A stretch of 64,000 bases of DNA from Streptomyces phaeolivaceus (GCF_009184865.1 NZ_CP045096.1:8246001-8310000), one strand, 5' to 3'. Positions 34,741-43,604 are shown, counted from the first letter of the stretch. Made by a program: numbers and translations. The notes: generated by a model from the sequence alone, not told the origin.

Positions 34741-37232
34741 TGACACCGCCGCAGCCGCAGCCGCACCGGCTGCGGCTCCCGGCCGGGCGGGTGCCGCCCC
34801 TGCGCGGCCACCTCCCCTTCGCCGACGCGCCGGACGTGCCCGACCCCATCGAGGTCACCAGCCGCTGGCTGACACGGGGCGGCCGTCCGTGGTTCCCCGT
34901 CTCCGGCGAGTTCCACTACAGCCGCTACCCGGCCGGGGAGTGGGAGGAGGAACTGCTGAAGATGAAGGCGGGCGGGGTGACGGCCGTCGCCTCGTACGTC
35001 ATCTGGATCCACCACGAGGAGACCGAGGGCCGGATCCGCTTCGACGGCGACCGCGATCTGCGCCGCTTCGCCGAACTCTGCGCCCGCCACGGCCTGGACC
35101 TCGTCCCCCGCATCGGCCCCTGGGTGCACGCCGAGGTCCGCAACGGCGGCCTGCCCGACTGGGTCCTGACCCGCACGGACGCGCCCCGCACCGACGACCC
35201 GGCCTACCTCGCCGTCGTACGGCCCTGGTTCACGGCGATCGGCGAGCAACTGCGCGGATTGGGCCGGTCGAACGGCGGCCCCGTCGTCGCGATCCAGATC
35301 GAGAACGAGCTGTACGACCAGCCGGGACACCTCCTGACCTTGAAGCGGACGGCCCAGGAGGCGGGTCTGTCGGCGCCCCTGTGGACGTCGACCGCCTGGG
35401 GCGGCGTGCGCCTGCCGCCGGACGAACTCCTCCCCCTGTACGGCGGCTACACCGAGACCTTCTGGACCGAGGCGGACGGCGGCTGGTCCGACACCTGCCG
35501 CAAGCACTTCTTCTTCACCGACCAGCGCGACGACGAGGGCATCGGAGCGGACCTCCGCCCGACCACCGTGCGCGGCGGCGACCTCTCCGCCTCGGCGGCC
35601 CGATTCCCGTGGGCCACCTGCGAGTTGGGCGGCGGCATGGCGGTGGCCTACCACCGCCGGCCGCGTGTCGAGGCCGCCGACATCGGCGCCCTCGGCCTCA
35701 CCAAGATCGGCTGCGGCTCGGTCTGGCAGGGCTACTACATGTTCCACGGAGGCACCAACCCGCCGGGCGACCGCACCCCCCTCCAGGAGTCCCACACCAC
35801 CGGCTACCCCAACGACCTCCCCGTCCTCACCTACGACTTCCAGGCGCCCCTCGGCGAGTACGGCCAGTACCGCCCCTCCTACGACGAACTCCGCCTCCAG
35901 CACCTGCTGTTGGCCGACTTCGGTCGGCTGATCGCGCCGATGGACTCGGTGCTCCCCGAGCGACGGCCGACGGGGCAGCACGACCGGGAGACGCTGAGAT
36001 GGGCGGTGCGGGGAGACGGCCGCTCGGGCTTCCTCTTCGTCAACAACCATCAGCCGCACGAGCCGTTGCCCGAGCGCCCGGGGACGTCGTTCGAGGTGGA
36101 GTTCCCGGACACGGACGGTTCGGGCGGCTCGGATGGTTCGCGCGGTTCGGGCGGCTCGGGTGGCGGAGTGCTGTCGTTGCCGAGTTCACCCGTCACGATT
36201 CCCCAAGGGGCTTACTTCTGCTGGCCGTTGAGGCTGGAGGTCGCCGGGCTGCGGCTCGACTGGGCCACCGCGCAACCCGTCTGCACGGTCGACGACGGCC
36301 GGGGCCGAACCGTGCTGGTCCTGGCCGCCGTCGACGGCATCGACCCCGAACTCGCCCTGGACGTAAGGACGGTGACCACCCTCTCGGTTCCCTCGGGCGA
36401 GGTCGCCACCGTCGGTGACCGCATCCTGGTGACCGGGCTGCGGCCGGGTACCGACGCGCTGGTCGAGGTGGACGCCGCCGACGGCGGCCGGGTCGGTCTG
36501 CTCGTCCTGGACGCGGCGACGGCCCGTACCGCCTACCGGGGCCGGGCCTGGGGCGCCGAGCGGCTGGTGCTCGCCGAGGCCGGGGGCGGGGTGGTCTTCG
36601 ACGGGTACGCGGACGAGGTGCGGGTGCATGGGCCGAGCCCGGAACCGTCCCTCGCCGTGCTGCCCGCGCCGGAGCGGGCTCCGGTGGTGGCCGGGGCGAC
36701 GGTGAAGGAGGCGGCGGACGGGGTGTTCGTCCGCTACACGGTGGTGTCGGGGGAGGACGGCCGAGGGTGTGCCCCCGGCGGGGTGCCGGTCACCCTCGTG
36801 CGGTGCGCGGGGGAGGCGCCGCCCGTCGGCACGGGGGTGCTGGGGCGGGCGAGTGCGCCGGGGGAGGAGTGGTTCGGTGCGGTGGCCGCCGAGTATGTCG
36901 TCGGGGTGCCGGAGGGAGTGCGGGCGGGGTCGCTGCTGCGGGTGCGGTGGAGGGGGGATGTGGCGCGGGCGTATGTGGGGGACCGGCTTGTGGCCGACCA
37001 GTTCTACTCGGGGGAGGGCGCAGGGGCGGGTACGGGCGGTGTCTGGGACATCGGGCTCGACCGGCTGCCGGTGGAGGCGTGGGGGCCCGAGGGGTTGCGG
37101 CTGCGAGTGCTCCCGCTGCGGGCCGGGGCGCCGGTCCATGTGCCGGGATGGCCGGGAGACTCCGAGATCCCGGCGGAGATCACCGAAGCGGCCCTGATCA
37201 CCCACCACACCCACCACCTCCGCCCCGGCTGA
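34740..37232 (+). CDS. GH35-like beta-galactosidase, long form with Gly-Ser linker
   Basis: This is an 830-residue protein. The GH35 barrel (about 45-400) has VSGEFHYSRYP, IQIENELYDQ with acid/base Glu190, and ATCELGGGMA with probable nucleophile Glu295, then MFHGGTNPPG. It differs clearly from the preceding enzyme: NEL instead of NEYG, and CELGGG instead of SEFW. It therefore belongs to another GH35 subgroup and may use a different galactoside. A Gly/Ser linker near residues 460-480 comes from short DNA repeats, followed by beta-sandwich domains. There is no signal peptide. It is translationally coupled to the preceding gene. Confidence 0.9.
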   Translation: MTPPQPQPHRLRLPAGRVPPLRGHLPFADAPDVPDPIEVTSRWLTRGGRPWFPVSGEFHYSRYPAGEWEEELLKMKAGGVTAVASYVIWIHHEETEGRIRFDGDRDLRRFAELCARHGLDLVPRIGPWVHAEVRNGGLPDWVLTRTDAPRTDDPAYLAVVRPWFTAIGEQLRGLGRSNGGPVVAIQIENELYDQPGHLLTLKRTAQEAGLSAPLWTSTAWGGVRLPPDELLPLYGGYTETFWTEADGGWSDTCRKHFFFTDQRDDEGIGADLRPTTVRGGDLSASAARFPWATCELGGGMAVAYHRRPRVEAADIGALGLTKIGCGSVWQGYYMFHGGTNPPGDRTPLQESHTTGYPNDLPVLTYDFQAPLGEYGQYRPSYDELRLQHLLLADFGRLIAPMDSVLPERRPTGQHDRETLRWAVRGDGRSGFLFVNNHQPHEPLPERPGTSFEVEFPDTDGSGGSDGSRGSGGSGGGVLSLPSSPVTIPQGAYFCWPLRLEVAGLRLDWATAQPVCTVDDGRGRTVLVLAAVDGIDPELALDVRTVTTLSVPSGEVATVGDRILVTGLRPGTDALVEVDAADGGRVGLLVLDAATARTAYRGRAWGAERLVLAEAGGGVVFDGYADEVRVHGPSPEPSLAVLPAPERAPVVAGATVKEAADGVFVRYTVVSGEDGRGCAPGGVPVTLVRCAGEAPPVGTGVLGRASAPGEEWFGAVAAEYVVGVPEGVRAGSLLRVRWRGDVARAYVGDRLVADQFYSGEGAGAGTGGVWDIGLDRLPVEAWGPEGLRLRVLPLRAGAPVHVPGWPGDSEIPAEITEAALITHHTHHLRPG

Positions 37233-37233
37233 A

Positions 37234-37444
37234 CGCCCCTTCGACCCCCTTGGCGGGGCGGGTGGGTGAGTGCGGGTTCGGTGGGCGCTTCTCGCGCAGT
37301 TCCCCGCGCCCCTCAAAGGGCCGAAAGCACGGGGCGCAGCCCCGGCTTTTCAGGGGCGCGGGGAACTGGGCGAGAAGCCCCACCGGACCCGCCCCCGACC
37401 GACAGACGCACCCCGCGCGGAGCGCGAAGGGGGTCGAAGGGGCG
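37234..37444. repeat. Nested double inverted repeat (long palindromic element, contains repeat copy 3)
   Basis: The outer arms CGCCCCTTCGACCCCCTT (37234-37251) and their perfect complement (37427-37444) enclose inner arms of about 26 bases (37288-37313 and 37352-37377, one mismatch) that contain the CAGTTCCCCGCGCCCC repeat. The element fills most of the gap between the second beta-galactosidase and the LacI gene. It could form a cruciform, act as a terminator, or be a MITE-like insertion. Confidence 0.85.
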
Positions 37445-37554
37445 CAGCCCCCGGGGAGGGGACGGGTAGGGGCGGCGGGGGCGAAACCGCCGGATCTATC
37501 CTGTGGCCCCGGACAGACCCCCGATCCGGCCCCCGTCGAAAGGGAACCAGCCGC

Positions 37555-38634
37555 ATGCCCCGAAGCACCACGAACGGCACCGCGGCCGACCCCCCCGACA
37601 CCACCCCCCGATCCCGCAGCCGCCGCAACTTCGCCGGCACCCGCCCGGTGATGGCCGACGTGGCCCACCTCGCCGGCGTCTCCAAGCAGACCGTCTCCCG
37701 TGTCCTCAACGACAACCCCGCGGTCCGCCCGGAGACCCGCCAGGCCGTGCGGGAGGCCATGCGCACCCTCGGCTACCGCCCCAGCCGCAGCGCCCGCTCC
37801 CTGGCCAGCGGCCGGACGAGGATGCTCGGAGTGATCTCCTTCGACGCGGCCCGCTACGGCCCCGCCGCCACCCTGACCGCGATCAACACGGCGGCCCAGG
37901 AGGCGGGCTACCTCGTCAGCTCCATCGCCCTGGACACGGCCGACCGGGACACCGTCGTCGCCGCGGTGGACCGGCTGTCGGCCGAGGGCGCGGACGGCGT
38001 CATCGCCATCGCCCCACAGCGCCCGGTCGCCACCGCACTCGCCCGAGCCCGCCCGGACACCCCGCTGGTCATGCTGGACAACGGCCTCGGCGACGGCACC
38101 CCCGTCGTCTCCTCGGACTTCACGGCGGGCGCCCGCCTGGCCACCGAACATCTGCTCGGCCTCGGTCACCGCACGGTCTGGCACATCGCGGGACCCACCG
38201 GCTGGACGTCCGCCGACCGCCGTGCCGCGAGCTGGCGGGAGACCCTGAAGCGGGCCGGCGCACGCGTCCACGCGCCGCTCGTCGGGGACTGGAGCGCCGA
38301 CTCCGGCTATGAACTCGGCCGGCGGCTCGCGGCCCGTCCGGACGTCACCGCCGTGTTCGCCTCCAACGACCAGATGGCCCTCGGCCTGCTGCGCGCGCTG
38401 CACGAGGCGGGGCGCCGGGTCCCGGACGACTTCAGCGTGGTCGGCTACGACGACATCCCGGAGGCGGCGCATCTGCTGCCGCCGCTGACGACGATCCGTA
38501 CGGACTTCTCGTTGATCGGCACGATGGCGCTGCGCTTGCTGGTGCGGCAGTTGGACGAGCCGGGGGATTCGGGGCGGGACTCGGTGATTCCTGTCGAGCT
38601 GATCGTTCGGGACAGTACGGGGGGCGCGGGGTAG
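37555..38634 (+). CDS. LacI-family transcription repressor
   Basis: This 359-residue repressor has a DNA-binding headpiece near residues 33-85 (MADVAHLAGVSKQTVSRVLN, then the hinge RSARSLASGRT) followed by the periplasmic-binding-protein-like sugar domain (LGVISFDAARYGPA to RTDFSLIGTMALRLL). A 30-residue Arg/Ser-rich extension precedes the headpiece. ATG 37555 follows AAAGGGA. It probably represses the MFS-GH35-GH35 operon through the palindrome at 31639 and is released by a galactose-type sugar. Confidence 0.92.
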   Translation: MPRSTTNGTAADPPDTTPRSRSRRNFAGTRPVMADVAHLAGVSKQTVSRVLNDNPAVRPETRQAVREAMRTLGYRPSRSARSLASGRTRMLGVISFDAARYGPAATLTAINTAAQEAGYLVSSIALDTADRDTVVAAVDRLSAEGADGVIAIAPQRPVATALARARPDTPLVMLDNGLGDGTPVVSSDFTAGARLATEHLLGLGHRTVWHIAGPTGWTSADRRAASWRETLKRAGARVHAPLVGDWSADSGYELGRRLAARPDVTAVFASNDQMALGLLRALHEAGRRVPDDFSVVGYDDIPEAAHLLPPLTTIRTDFSLIGTMALRLLVRQLDEPGDSGRDSVIPVELIVRDSTGGAG

Positions 38635-38705
38635 GTTCCGGGCGCCTACGGGGGTGCCTCTGGGGGTTTTCGGGCGACTGCGGGTTCGTGGTGGCCGGGC
38701 GCGCG

Positions 38706-38736
38706 GTTCCCCGCGCCCCTTCAGGGCGCGGGGAAC
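38706..38736. terminator. Bidirectional hairpin (repeat copy 4)
   Basis: The arms GTTCCCCGCGCCC (38706-38718) and GGGCGCGGGGAAC (38724-38736) pair perfectly around a 5-base loop. The hairpin lies between the convergent LacI and methyltransferase genes. Confidence 0.8.
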
Positions 38737-38749
38737 GTGCCGTCCTGCC

Positions 38750-39580
38750 TCAGGGCTTTCTTGCGATCGCCCCGTACATCGCGATGTCCTCGTCGCGGAT
38801 GCCCTCCTCGCCCGTGCCGTCCGGGAGCCACTTGTGGACCTGGACGATGCCGGGCTCGACGAGGTCGAGGCCGTCGAAGAACTCGTGGGCCTCGTCGATG
38901 GTGCGCAGCCGCATCGGCATGTCGCGGGCCGCGTACTCGCGGGCGACCCGGCCCACCTCCTCGGGGGCGAACTCGGCGGTGGCGATCGTCATCGCCAGAT
39001 AGCTGCCCGAGGGCAGCGGTTCGAGGAGCCGGCGGACGATGCCGACCGCGTCGTCCTCGTCCAGCACGAAGTGGACGATCGCGATCACGGTGAGCGCGAC
39101 CGGCTTGGACAGGTCGAGGGTGTCCCCGAACTCGGCGGAACCGAGGACGGTCTCGGGGTCCTGGAAGTCGGCCTCGATGTACGCGGTCTTGCCCTCGGGG
39201 GTGCTGGCCAGCAGCCCCTGGGACAGGGTGAGGACGATCGGGTCGTTGTCCACGTAGACGACCCGTGACTCGGGGGCCACCGACTGGGCTATCTCGTGGA
39301 GGTTGGGGGAGGTGGGGATGCCGGTTCCGATGTCGAGGAACTGGCGCATGCCCGCCTTCTCGGCGAGCCAGCGCACCGCGCGGTTCATCCAGTCGCGGTT
39401 GGCGCGCATATGGACCGGCAGGGCCGGCCACTCGTGCGCCATCGCGTCACCGGCCTCCTTGTCGGCCGGGTAGTAGTCCTTGCCGCCGAGGATGTAGTCG
39501 TAGATACGCGCGGAGTGCGCGTGCTCCGTGTCGATCCGGTCGGCCGGCCATCCGTTGTCGGGCAACGCCGTCCCTCCCAT
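38750..39580 (-). CDS. SAM-dependent methyltransferase of the DUF574 type
   Basis: This is a 276-residue protein. HSARIYDYILGGKDYYPADKE near the N-terminus is the hallmark of the DUF574 (Methyltransf_19) family of actinomycetes. FLDIGTGIPTSPN is the SAM-binding motif I, with YVDNDPIV as motif II. Substrate unknown; copies are abundant in Streptomyces. ATG 39580 was taken because the family motif starts about 20 residues later. A TTG at 39616 is possible but lacks a ribosome site. Confidence 0.9.
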   Translation of the reverse strand: MGGTALPDNGWPADRIDTEHAHSARIYDYILGGKDYYPADKEAGDAMAHEWPALPVHMRANRDWMNRAVRWLAEKAGMRQFLDIGTGIPTSPNLHEIAQSVAPESRVVYVDNDPIVLTLSQGLLASTPEGKTAYIEADFQDPETVLGSAEFGDTLDLSKPVALTVIAIVHFVLDEDDAVGIVRRLLEPLPSGSYLAMTIATAEFAPEEVGRVAREYAARDMPMRLRTIDEAHEFFDGLDLVEPGIVQVHKWLPDGTGEEGIRDEDIAMYGAIARKP

Positions 39581-39662
39581 CAGGTCGTGTCGTACAGACG
39601 AGGTGTCGGTTCTCAAACAAGTGGTGCGTCAACGAGGCGTGGCAGCAAGCGGGTTGAGCGGT

Positions 39663-39947
39663 TCAGAGCAGGAAGTCGGCGTCGCCCGCTTTCACACCGG
39701 TGAGGAAGCTGGTCATCTCTCGGGGGGTGAAGAGCAGTGCGGGCCCGTCGGGATCGGTCGACTGCCGTACGGCGACCCGGCCGTCGGCGAGCTTCTTGAC
39801 CTCCACGCAGGCACCGCCCGCGTCGTCGCTCCACGGCCGGTGCCAGTCCTGGACACCGAGATCGCGGGCCGGCATGCCGTTGCGGACGCCGCCTGTGTGG
39901 AGGCCGTTGCGTACTCCGTGGGGGTTGTGGGACATGTGGTGGTGCAC
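39663..39947 (-). CDS. DUF397 protein
   Basis: This 94-residue protein has the typical DUF397 core: DWHRPWSDDAGGACVEVKKL, then VAVRQSTDPDGPALLFTPRE and FLTGVKAGDADF. The GTG start at 39947 is supported by AGGAG 7 bases upstream and sits against the stop of the XRE gene (TGA 39949-39951), so the pair is coupled. Such small proteins act with XRE/DUF5753 regulators in Streptomyces development (whiJ-like systems), often as antagonists. Confidence 0.88.
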   Translation of the reverse strand: MHHHMSHNPHGVRNGLHTGGVRNGMPARDLGVQDWHRPWSDDAGGACVEVKKLADGRVAVRQSTDPDGPALLFTPREMTSFLTGVKAGDADFLL

Positions 39948-39948
39948 G

Positions 39949-40833
39949 TCAGAGCTCCTTGCGTAGCGCGCCGAGGAGGGCCTCGGTCTTGCGGGCGGGC
40001 GCCGACTGCGCGCCCAGCCGGTCCAGAGCCTCGCGGTACACGACGACGTCCTCCCTTTTGTCGAGGTAGACGGCGCCCACCAGACCGTTGAGATAGACGA
40101 TGTCCGGCAACTCGGGTGCTCTGAACCGGAAGAGATGGAACGCACCGGCCCGCATCGCCGGGTGCGGACCGTTGTGGAACGGCATGAGCTGGACCGTCAC
40201 ATGCGGCAGCCGGTTCAGCTCGATCAGATGGTCGATCTGGGCGCGCATCACGTCCGGTCCGCCGACCGGCCATCTGAGCACCGTCTCGTCCATCACCACC
40301 CACAGCCGCGGCGGTTGCTCGCGGGTGAGGAGTTCCTGGCGCCGCATCCGCAGCGCCACCCGCCGCTCGGTGTCCTCCGTCGCCGCGTGCGGGTTGCCGG
40401 CGCCGAGCAGGGCACGGGCGTACTCCTCGGTCTGGAGCAGGCCGTGCACGAACTGCGCCTCGTACGCGCGGATCTGGAGGGCCGCCTGCTCCAGGCTGAG
40501 GTAGGCGGCGAACCAGTCGGGCAGGACGTCGCGGTAGGTGTGCCACCAGCCGCGCTTGTTGGCCTCGCGGACCGACTTCAGGAAGGTCTCGATCTCCTGC
40601 TGGTCGGAGACGCCGTAGATCTGGAGCAGTTTCTCGACATCGGGGAGGCGGAGCCGGGCGACCTTGGCGGCCTCCAGGCGGCGGATCGTGGAATGGCTGA
40701 CTCCGATCGCCTCGCCCGCCTGCTCGAACGTCAGTCCGGCACGAGTGCGCAACTCCTCCAGCTGTCTGCCGAGGATCATGCGCAGCACGGAGGGGGCTCC
40801 GCCCCAGTCCGTTTCCGCGGTCACGCCCACCAC
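39949..40833 (-). CDS. XRE-family regulator with DUF5753 domain
   Basis: This is a 294-residue protein. The helix-turn-helix domain lies in residues 20-80 (GLTFEQAGEAIGVSHSTIRRLE). The DUF5753 C-terminal domain (105-285) has EAQFVHGLLQTEEYARALL, the paired R.ALRMRRQELLTR segment, and GAVYLDKREDVVVYREALDRL. It partners the DUF397 gene directly downstream. It resembles WhiJ-type developmental repressors. The start is a GTG at 40833 with a second GTG next to it. Confidence 0.92.
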   Translation of the reverse strand: MVGVTAETDWGGAPSVLRMILGRQLEELRTRAGLTFEQAGEAIGVSHSTIRRLEAAKVARLRLPDVEKLLQIYGVSDQQEIETFLKSVREANKRGWWHTYRDVLPDWFAAYLSLEQAALQIRAYEAQFVHGLLQTEEYARALLGAGNPHAATEDTERRVALRMRRQELLTREQPPRLWVVMDETVLRWPVGGPDVMRAQIDHLIELNRLPHVTVQLMPFHNGPHPAMRAGAFHLFRFRAPELPDIVYLNGLVGAVYLDKREDVVVYREALDRLGAQSAPARKTEALLGALRKEL

Positions 40834-41204
40834 CCCTCACGCCGGGCACCCGAGTCATGTCGAACTGGATTACGAGTCCTGAGCGTTTTCGTTCAAGGAT
40901 TGCGCGTTGTTGTGCGAGTCGCTTCGAGAGCGCAGTCTGACACGATCTTGGCTCGAACGGGGGCAGCATGCCTCGCACAAATTGCAAATTTCAACTTGCT
41001 GGTTGCGAGGTGTTGTTCGCGGATGCCACAGTGGTCATACCGTCACGGCTTCGGTGAACGCTGAAGCTGCGCGGCCAGGTTGGGGGAGATGTGGCCGCAA
41101 CTCAGCGCTGTTCCCCGCGAGTTGCCAGTGTTCGCGAGGGGCGGCGAGACGGCCGTGGCACCGGCACCGCTGCGGTGCGAAGGGCCGACGAAAGGCATAC
41201 GGCG
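40834..41204. promoter_or_regulatory. Divergent promoter region between the XRE regulator and the RsbW-like ATPase
   Basis: These 371 bases contain an AT-rich section (40885-41050) with many TTG/CAA-containing short motifs, for example GATTGCGCGTTGTTGTGCGA and CAAATTGCAAATTTCAACTT. These are likely promoter and regulator sites for the XRE gene. No gene is visible. Confidence 0.45.
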
Positions 41205-41768
41205 ATGGCTCCGCCCACCCTCCCCCAGTCCACGGACCGGTTAGCCCCGACCATGTACCCACCCCTTGGAGCAGAGGCGTACGAACCCCACAGAGCGGGT
41301 GTGTTCGGACTGCCCGCGGTGCCCGCCTCGGCGGGCGAGGCGCGCAGAACCGTGCGCGAGTTGCTCGGCGAGTGGGGGGTGCGTCCGGAGACCCGCGAGG
41401 ACGCCCTCCTGATCACGTCCGAGCTGGTCACCAACGCGTTGACGCACACGGACAGCGAGTGGATCGTGTGCCGGCTGCACCTCACCGGCCGACGGCTCCG
41501 GATCGAGGTCGAGGACCAGAACAGCCGTCGTACACAGCCTGCCCGGCGTCGTCCGGGCCCCGACGACCAGAACGGGCGAGGGCTCTTGCTGGTCGGCATG
41601 CTCAGCAGCGACTGGGGGGTGCGCGACACCCCACAACGGTCCGGTCGTGTCGTCTGGGCAGAACTGCCGTCGGAGGGCCGGGACACCGCCGATCCCGCCC
41701 CTCCGACGGCCCCGCGTGAGCGTCAGGGGCTACCGTTGACCGATTCGACCGACCCGTCCTGGACGTAG
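41205..41768 (+). CDS. RsbW-like ATP-binding (anti-sigma/serine kinase) protein
   Basis: This is a 187-residue protein with a HATPase fold of the SpoIIAB/RsbW group. SELVTNALTHTDSE is the N-box and DQNGRGLLLVGMLSSDWG the G-box region. Such proteins bind or phosphorylate anti-anti-sigma factors; in Streptomyces there are dozens. Codon 13 (41241-41243) is TTA if translation starts at ATG 41205, which would place it under bldA control. A later ATG four codons after the TTA would avoid it but has no better ribosome site. Confidence 0.85.
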   Translation: MAPPTLPQSTDRLAPTMYPPLGAEAYEPHRAGVFGLPAVPASAGEARRTVRELLGEWGVRPETREDALLITSELVTNALTHTDSEWIVCRLHLTGRRLRIEVEDQNSRRTQPARRRPGPDDQNGRGLLLVGMLSSDWGVRDTPQRSGRVVWAELPSEGRDTADPAPPTAPRERQGLPLTDSTDPSWT

Positions 41769-41812
41769 CGCCCAGTCCCGCCCGGCGGAGAGAGCCGCAC
41801 ATTGGGTACTGC

Positions 41813-41835
41813 CCCGCGCCCCTTCGGGGCGCGGG
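41813..41835. terminator. GC-rich hairpin (repeat copy 5)
   Basis: The arms CCCGCGCCCC (41813-41822) and GGGGCGCGGG (41826-41835) lie between the ATPase stop and the PfkB start. It should terminate the upstream transcript. Confidence 0.75.
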
Positions 41836-41860
41836 TGAGGCCGTCACCGCTGGAGGCACG

Positions 41861-42844
41861 TTGTCCACCGAGTCCGAGATCGACGTCCTCGTGCTCGGCG
41901 GGGCGGGGGTCGACACCATCGTGTACGTCCCCGAGCTGCCGCTTCCGTTCGCGGACAGTCATCTGGTGCCGGCCATCGAGACCCGGGCCGGGCAGACCGG
42001 TGACTTCCTGGCGGTGGCCGCGCACACGCTCGGTCTGCGGACCCATCACCTCGACCTGCTCGGCGACGACCACGAGGGCGACCTCGTCCGCGCCCTCCAC
42101 CGCGACCGGGGCGTCCCCTTCACCGAGGCGCCCCTGCCCGGCGGCACCCGGCGCGCGGTGAACCTGGTCGGCCCGGACGGGCGCCGCTGCTCGCTCTACG
42201 ACGGCAGCCGCAGCCAGGAGGTGGGCGAACTGCCACCGGACACGGTCCGCGCGCTGGCCGGCGTCAGCCGCCATGTGCACGTGTCCATCAGCCAACCCTG
42301 CGCCGCCTCCCTGCCGGTGCTGCGCGAGCTGGGGGTCACCGTCTCGACCGATCTGCACGACTGGGACGGCGTCAACCCGTACCACGAGCCCTTCGCGTAC
42401 GCCGCCGACCTGGTGTTCGTATCCGCCGCCGCGCTGGCGGACCCGGAGCGCGTCATGCGCCGGATCGCCGAGCGGGGCCGGGCCCGGACCGTCGTCGCCA
42501 CGGACGGGGCGCGGGGCGCGTACCACCTCGTCGACGGCGAACTGAGCCACATCCCGCCGGTGGCCCCGCCGTCGCCCGCCGTGGACTCCAACGGCGCCGG
42601 TGACGCCTTCGCGGCGGGCTATCTCCTCGGCCGGCTCACCGGCGAACCCCCGCACCGGTGCGGCCTGTTCGGCGCGATCGCGGGCGCGTACGCCTGCACG
42701 GTCCCCTCGACCCGCACCGACTCCATCGGCCGCACCGAACTGCTCGCCCGCGCCGAGGCGCTCGGCCGCGCCGAGGCGCTCGGCCGCGCCGAGGCGCTCG
42801 GCCGCGCCGAACCGCCCGCCAGGGCCCAGGAGTCGGCCCGCTGA
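41861..42844 (+). CDS. PfkB-family carbohydrate/nucleoside kinase
   Basis: This is a 327-residue ribokinase-like kinase. LVLGGAGVDTIVYVPELP opens the fold. RAGQTGDFLAVAAHTLGL contains the substrate-side loop. VDSNGAGDAFAAGYLLG holds the anion hole and catalytic base Asp248. The TTG start follows GGAGG by 5 bases. Substrate unknown. The C-terminus is extended by three copies of a hexapeptide (AEALGR) from an 18-bp DNA repeat. Confidence 0.9.
   Translation: MSTESEIDVLVLGGAGVDTIVYVPELPLPFADSHLVPAIETRAGQTGDFLAVAAHTLGLRTHHLDLLGDDHEGDLVRALHRDRGVPFTEAPLPGGTRRAVNLVGPDGRRCSLYDGSRSQEVGELPPDTVRALAGVSRHVHVSISQPCAASLPVLRELGVTVSTDLHDWDGVNPYHEPFAYAADLVFVSAAALADPERVMRRIAERGRARTVVATDGARGAYHLVDGELSHIPPVAPPSPAVDSNGAGDAFAAGYLLGRLTGEPPHRCGLFGAIAGAYACTVPSTRTDSIGRTELLARAEALGRAEALGRAEALGRAEPPARAQESAR
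42752..42805 (+). repeat. 18-bp tandem repeat at the kinase C-terminus
   Basis: Three exact 18-base units (42752, 42770, 42788) encode repeated AEALGR. The frame is preserved and the units lie outside the kinase core. Confidence 0.9.
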
Positions 42845-42856
42845 GCGCTCGGCCCT

Positions 42857-43007
42857 GGGGCGTGTTTCGGAAGTCCCTTCTGCTCCGCGACGCCCGGCAC
42901 GCCGAGAGCACGCTCCCCCGGTCTCGGCTTCGCTCGACCGGGAGGTACCCCCACGACGCCGCGGTGCCGCCCTTCGGGCGACGACGGGAATGTGACGACA
43001 GGCCCTA
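42857..43007. mobile_element. Decayed MITE-like element
   Basis: The left end GGGCGTGTTTCGGAAGTCCC has no matching right arm. The centre (CTCCCCC, then CGGGAGGTACCCCCA) is shared with the intact element at 61837-62090. The right end GACGACAGGCCCTA resembles the end of the MITE pair described here. The minus-strand TAG of the downstream GTPase gene (43005-43007) lies inside this end. It reads as a mosaic remnant. Confidence 0.55.
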
Positions 43008-43604
43008 GCCCGGCCGGAGCCCGGCCGCCACCAGCCGGGCCTCCATCCGGCGGCGGGCCGCGCCGAGCACCGCCAGCAGGAGTTCCTTGCTGGAGTGGCG
43101 CTGGCGTACGTCGCACAGCAGGACCGGGATGTCGGGCGACAGGTCGAGCGCGTTGCGGACCTGTTCGGCGTCCACGTCACGGTTGCCGTCGAAGCAGTTG
43201 ACGCCGACCGCGAACGGGATGTCACGGGACTCGAAGAAGTCGACCGCGGGGAAGCAGGCGTCGAGCTTGCGGGTGTCGGCGAGGACGACGGCCCCGAGCG
43301 CGCCGCTGCACAGGTCGTCCCACATGAACCAGAAGCGGTCCTGTCCCGGCGTACCGAAGAGGTAGAGCACCAGTTCGGAGGAGAAGGTGATGCGGCCGAA
43401 GTCCAGGGCGACGGTGGTCGAGACCTTCTTCTCGACGCCTCTGAGGTCGTCCACGCGTCTGCCGGCCGGGGTGATGTGCTCCTCGGTGGCCAGCGGGGTC
43501 ACCTCGCTCACCGAGCCCACCATGGTGGTCTTGCCGACACCGAAGCCCCCCGCTATGAGGATCTTCAGCGCGGTGGGTACGAGGGGCTCGGAGCTGATGG
43601 ACAC
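43005..43604 (-). CDS. cvnD: Conservon-type GTPase (CvnD), partial conservon
   Basis: This 199-residue small GTPase has P-loop GGFGVGKTTMVGSVSE (19-34), ALDFGRITF and LFGTPGQDRFWFMWDD for the switch/G3 region, and GVNCFDG for base recognition. These are the conserved features of CvnD proteins, which form membrane complexes with a kinase, a roadblock protein and a DUF742 protein. Here only the roadblock gene accompanies it, 47 bases upstream. Its stop lies in a repeat remnant. Confidence 0.88.
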   Translation of the reverse strand: MSISSEPLVPTALKILIAGGFGVGKTTMVGSVSEVTPLATEEHITPAGRRVDDLRGVEKKVSTTVALDFGRITFSSELVLYLFGTPGQDRFWFMWDDLCSGALGAVVLADTRKLDACFPAVDFFESRDIPFAVGVNCFDGNRDVDAEQVRNALDLSPDIPVLLCDVRQRHSSKELLLAVLGAARRRMEARLVAAGLRPG

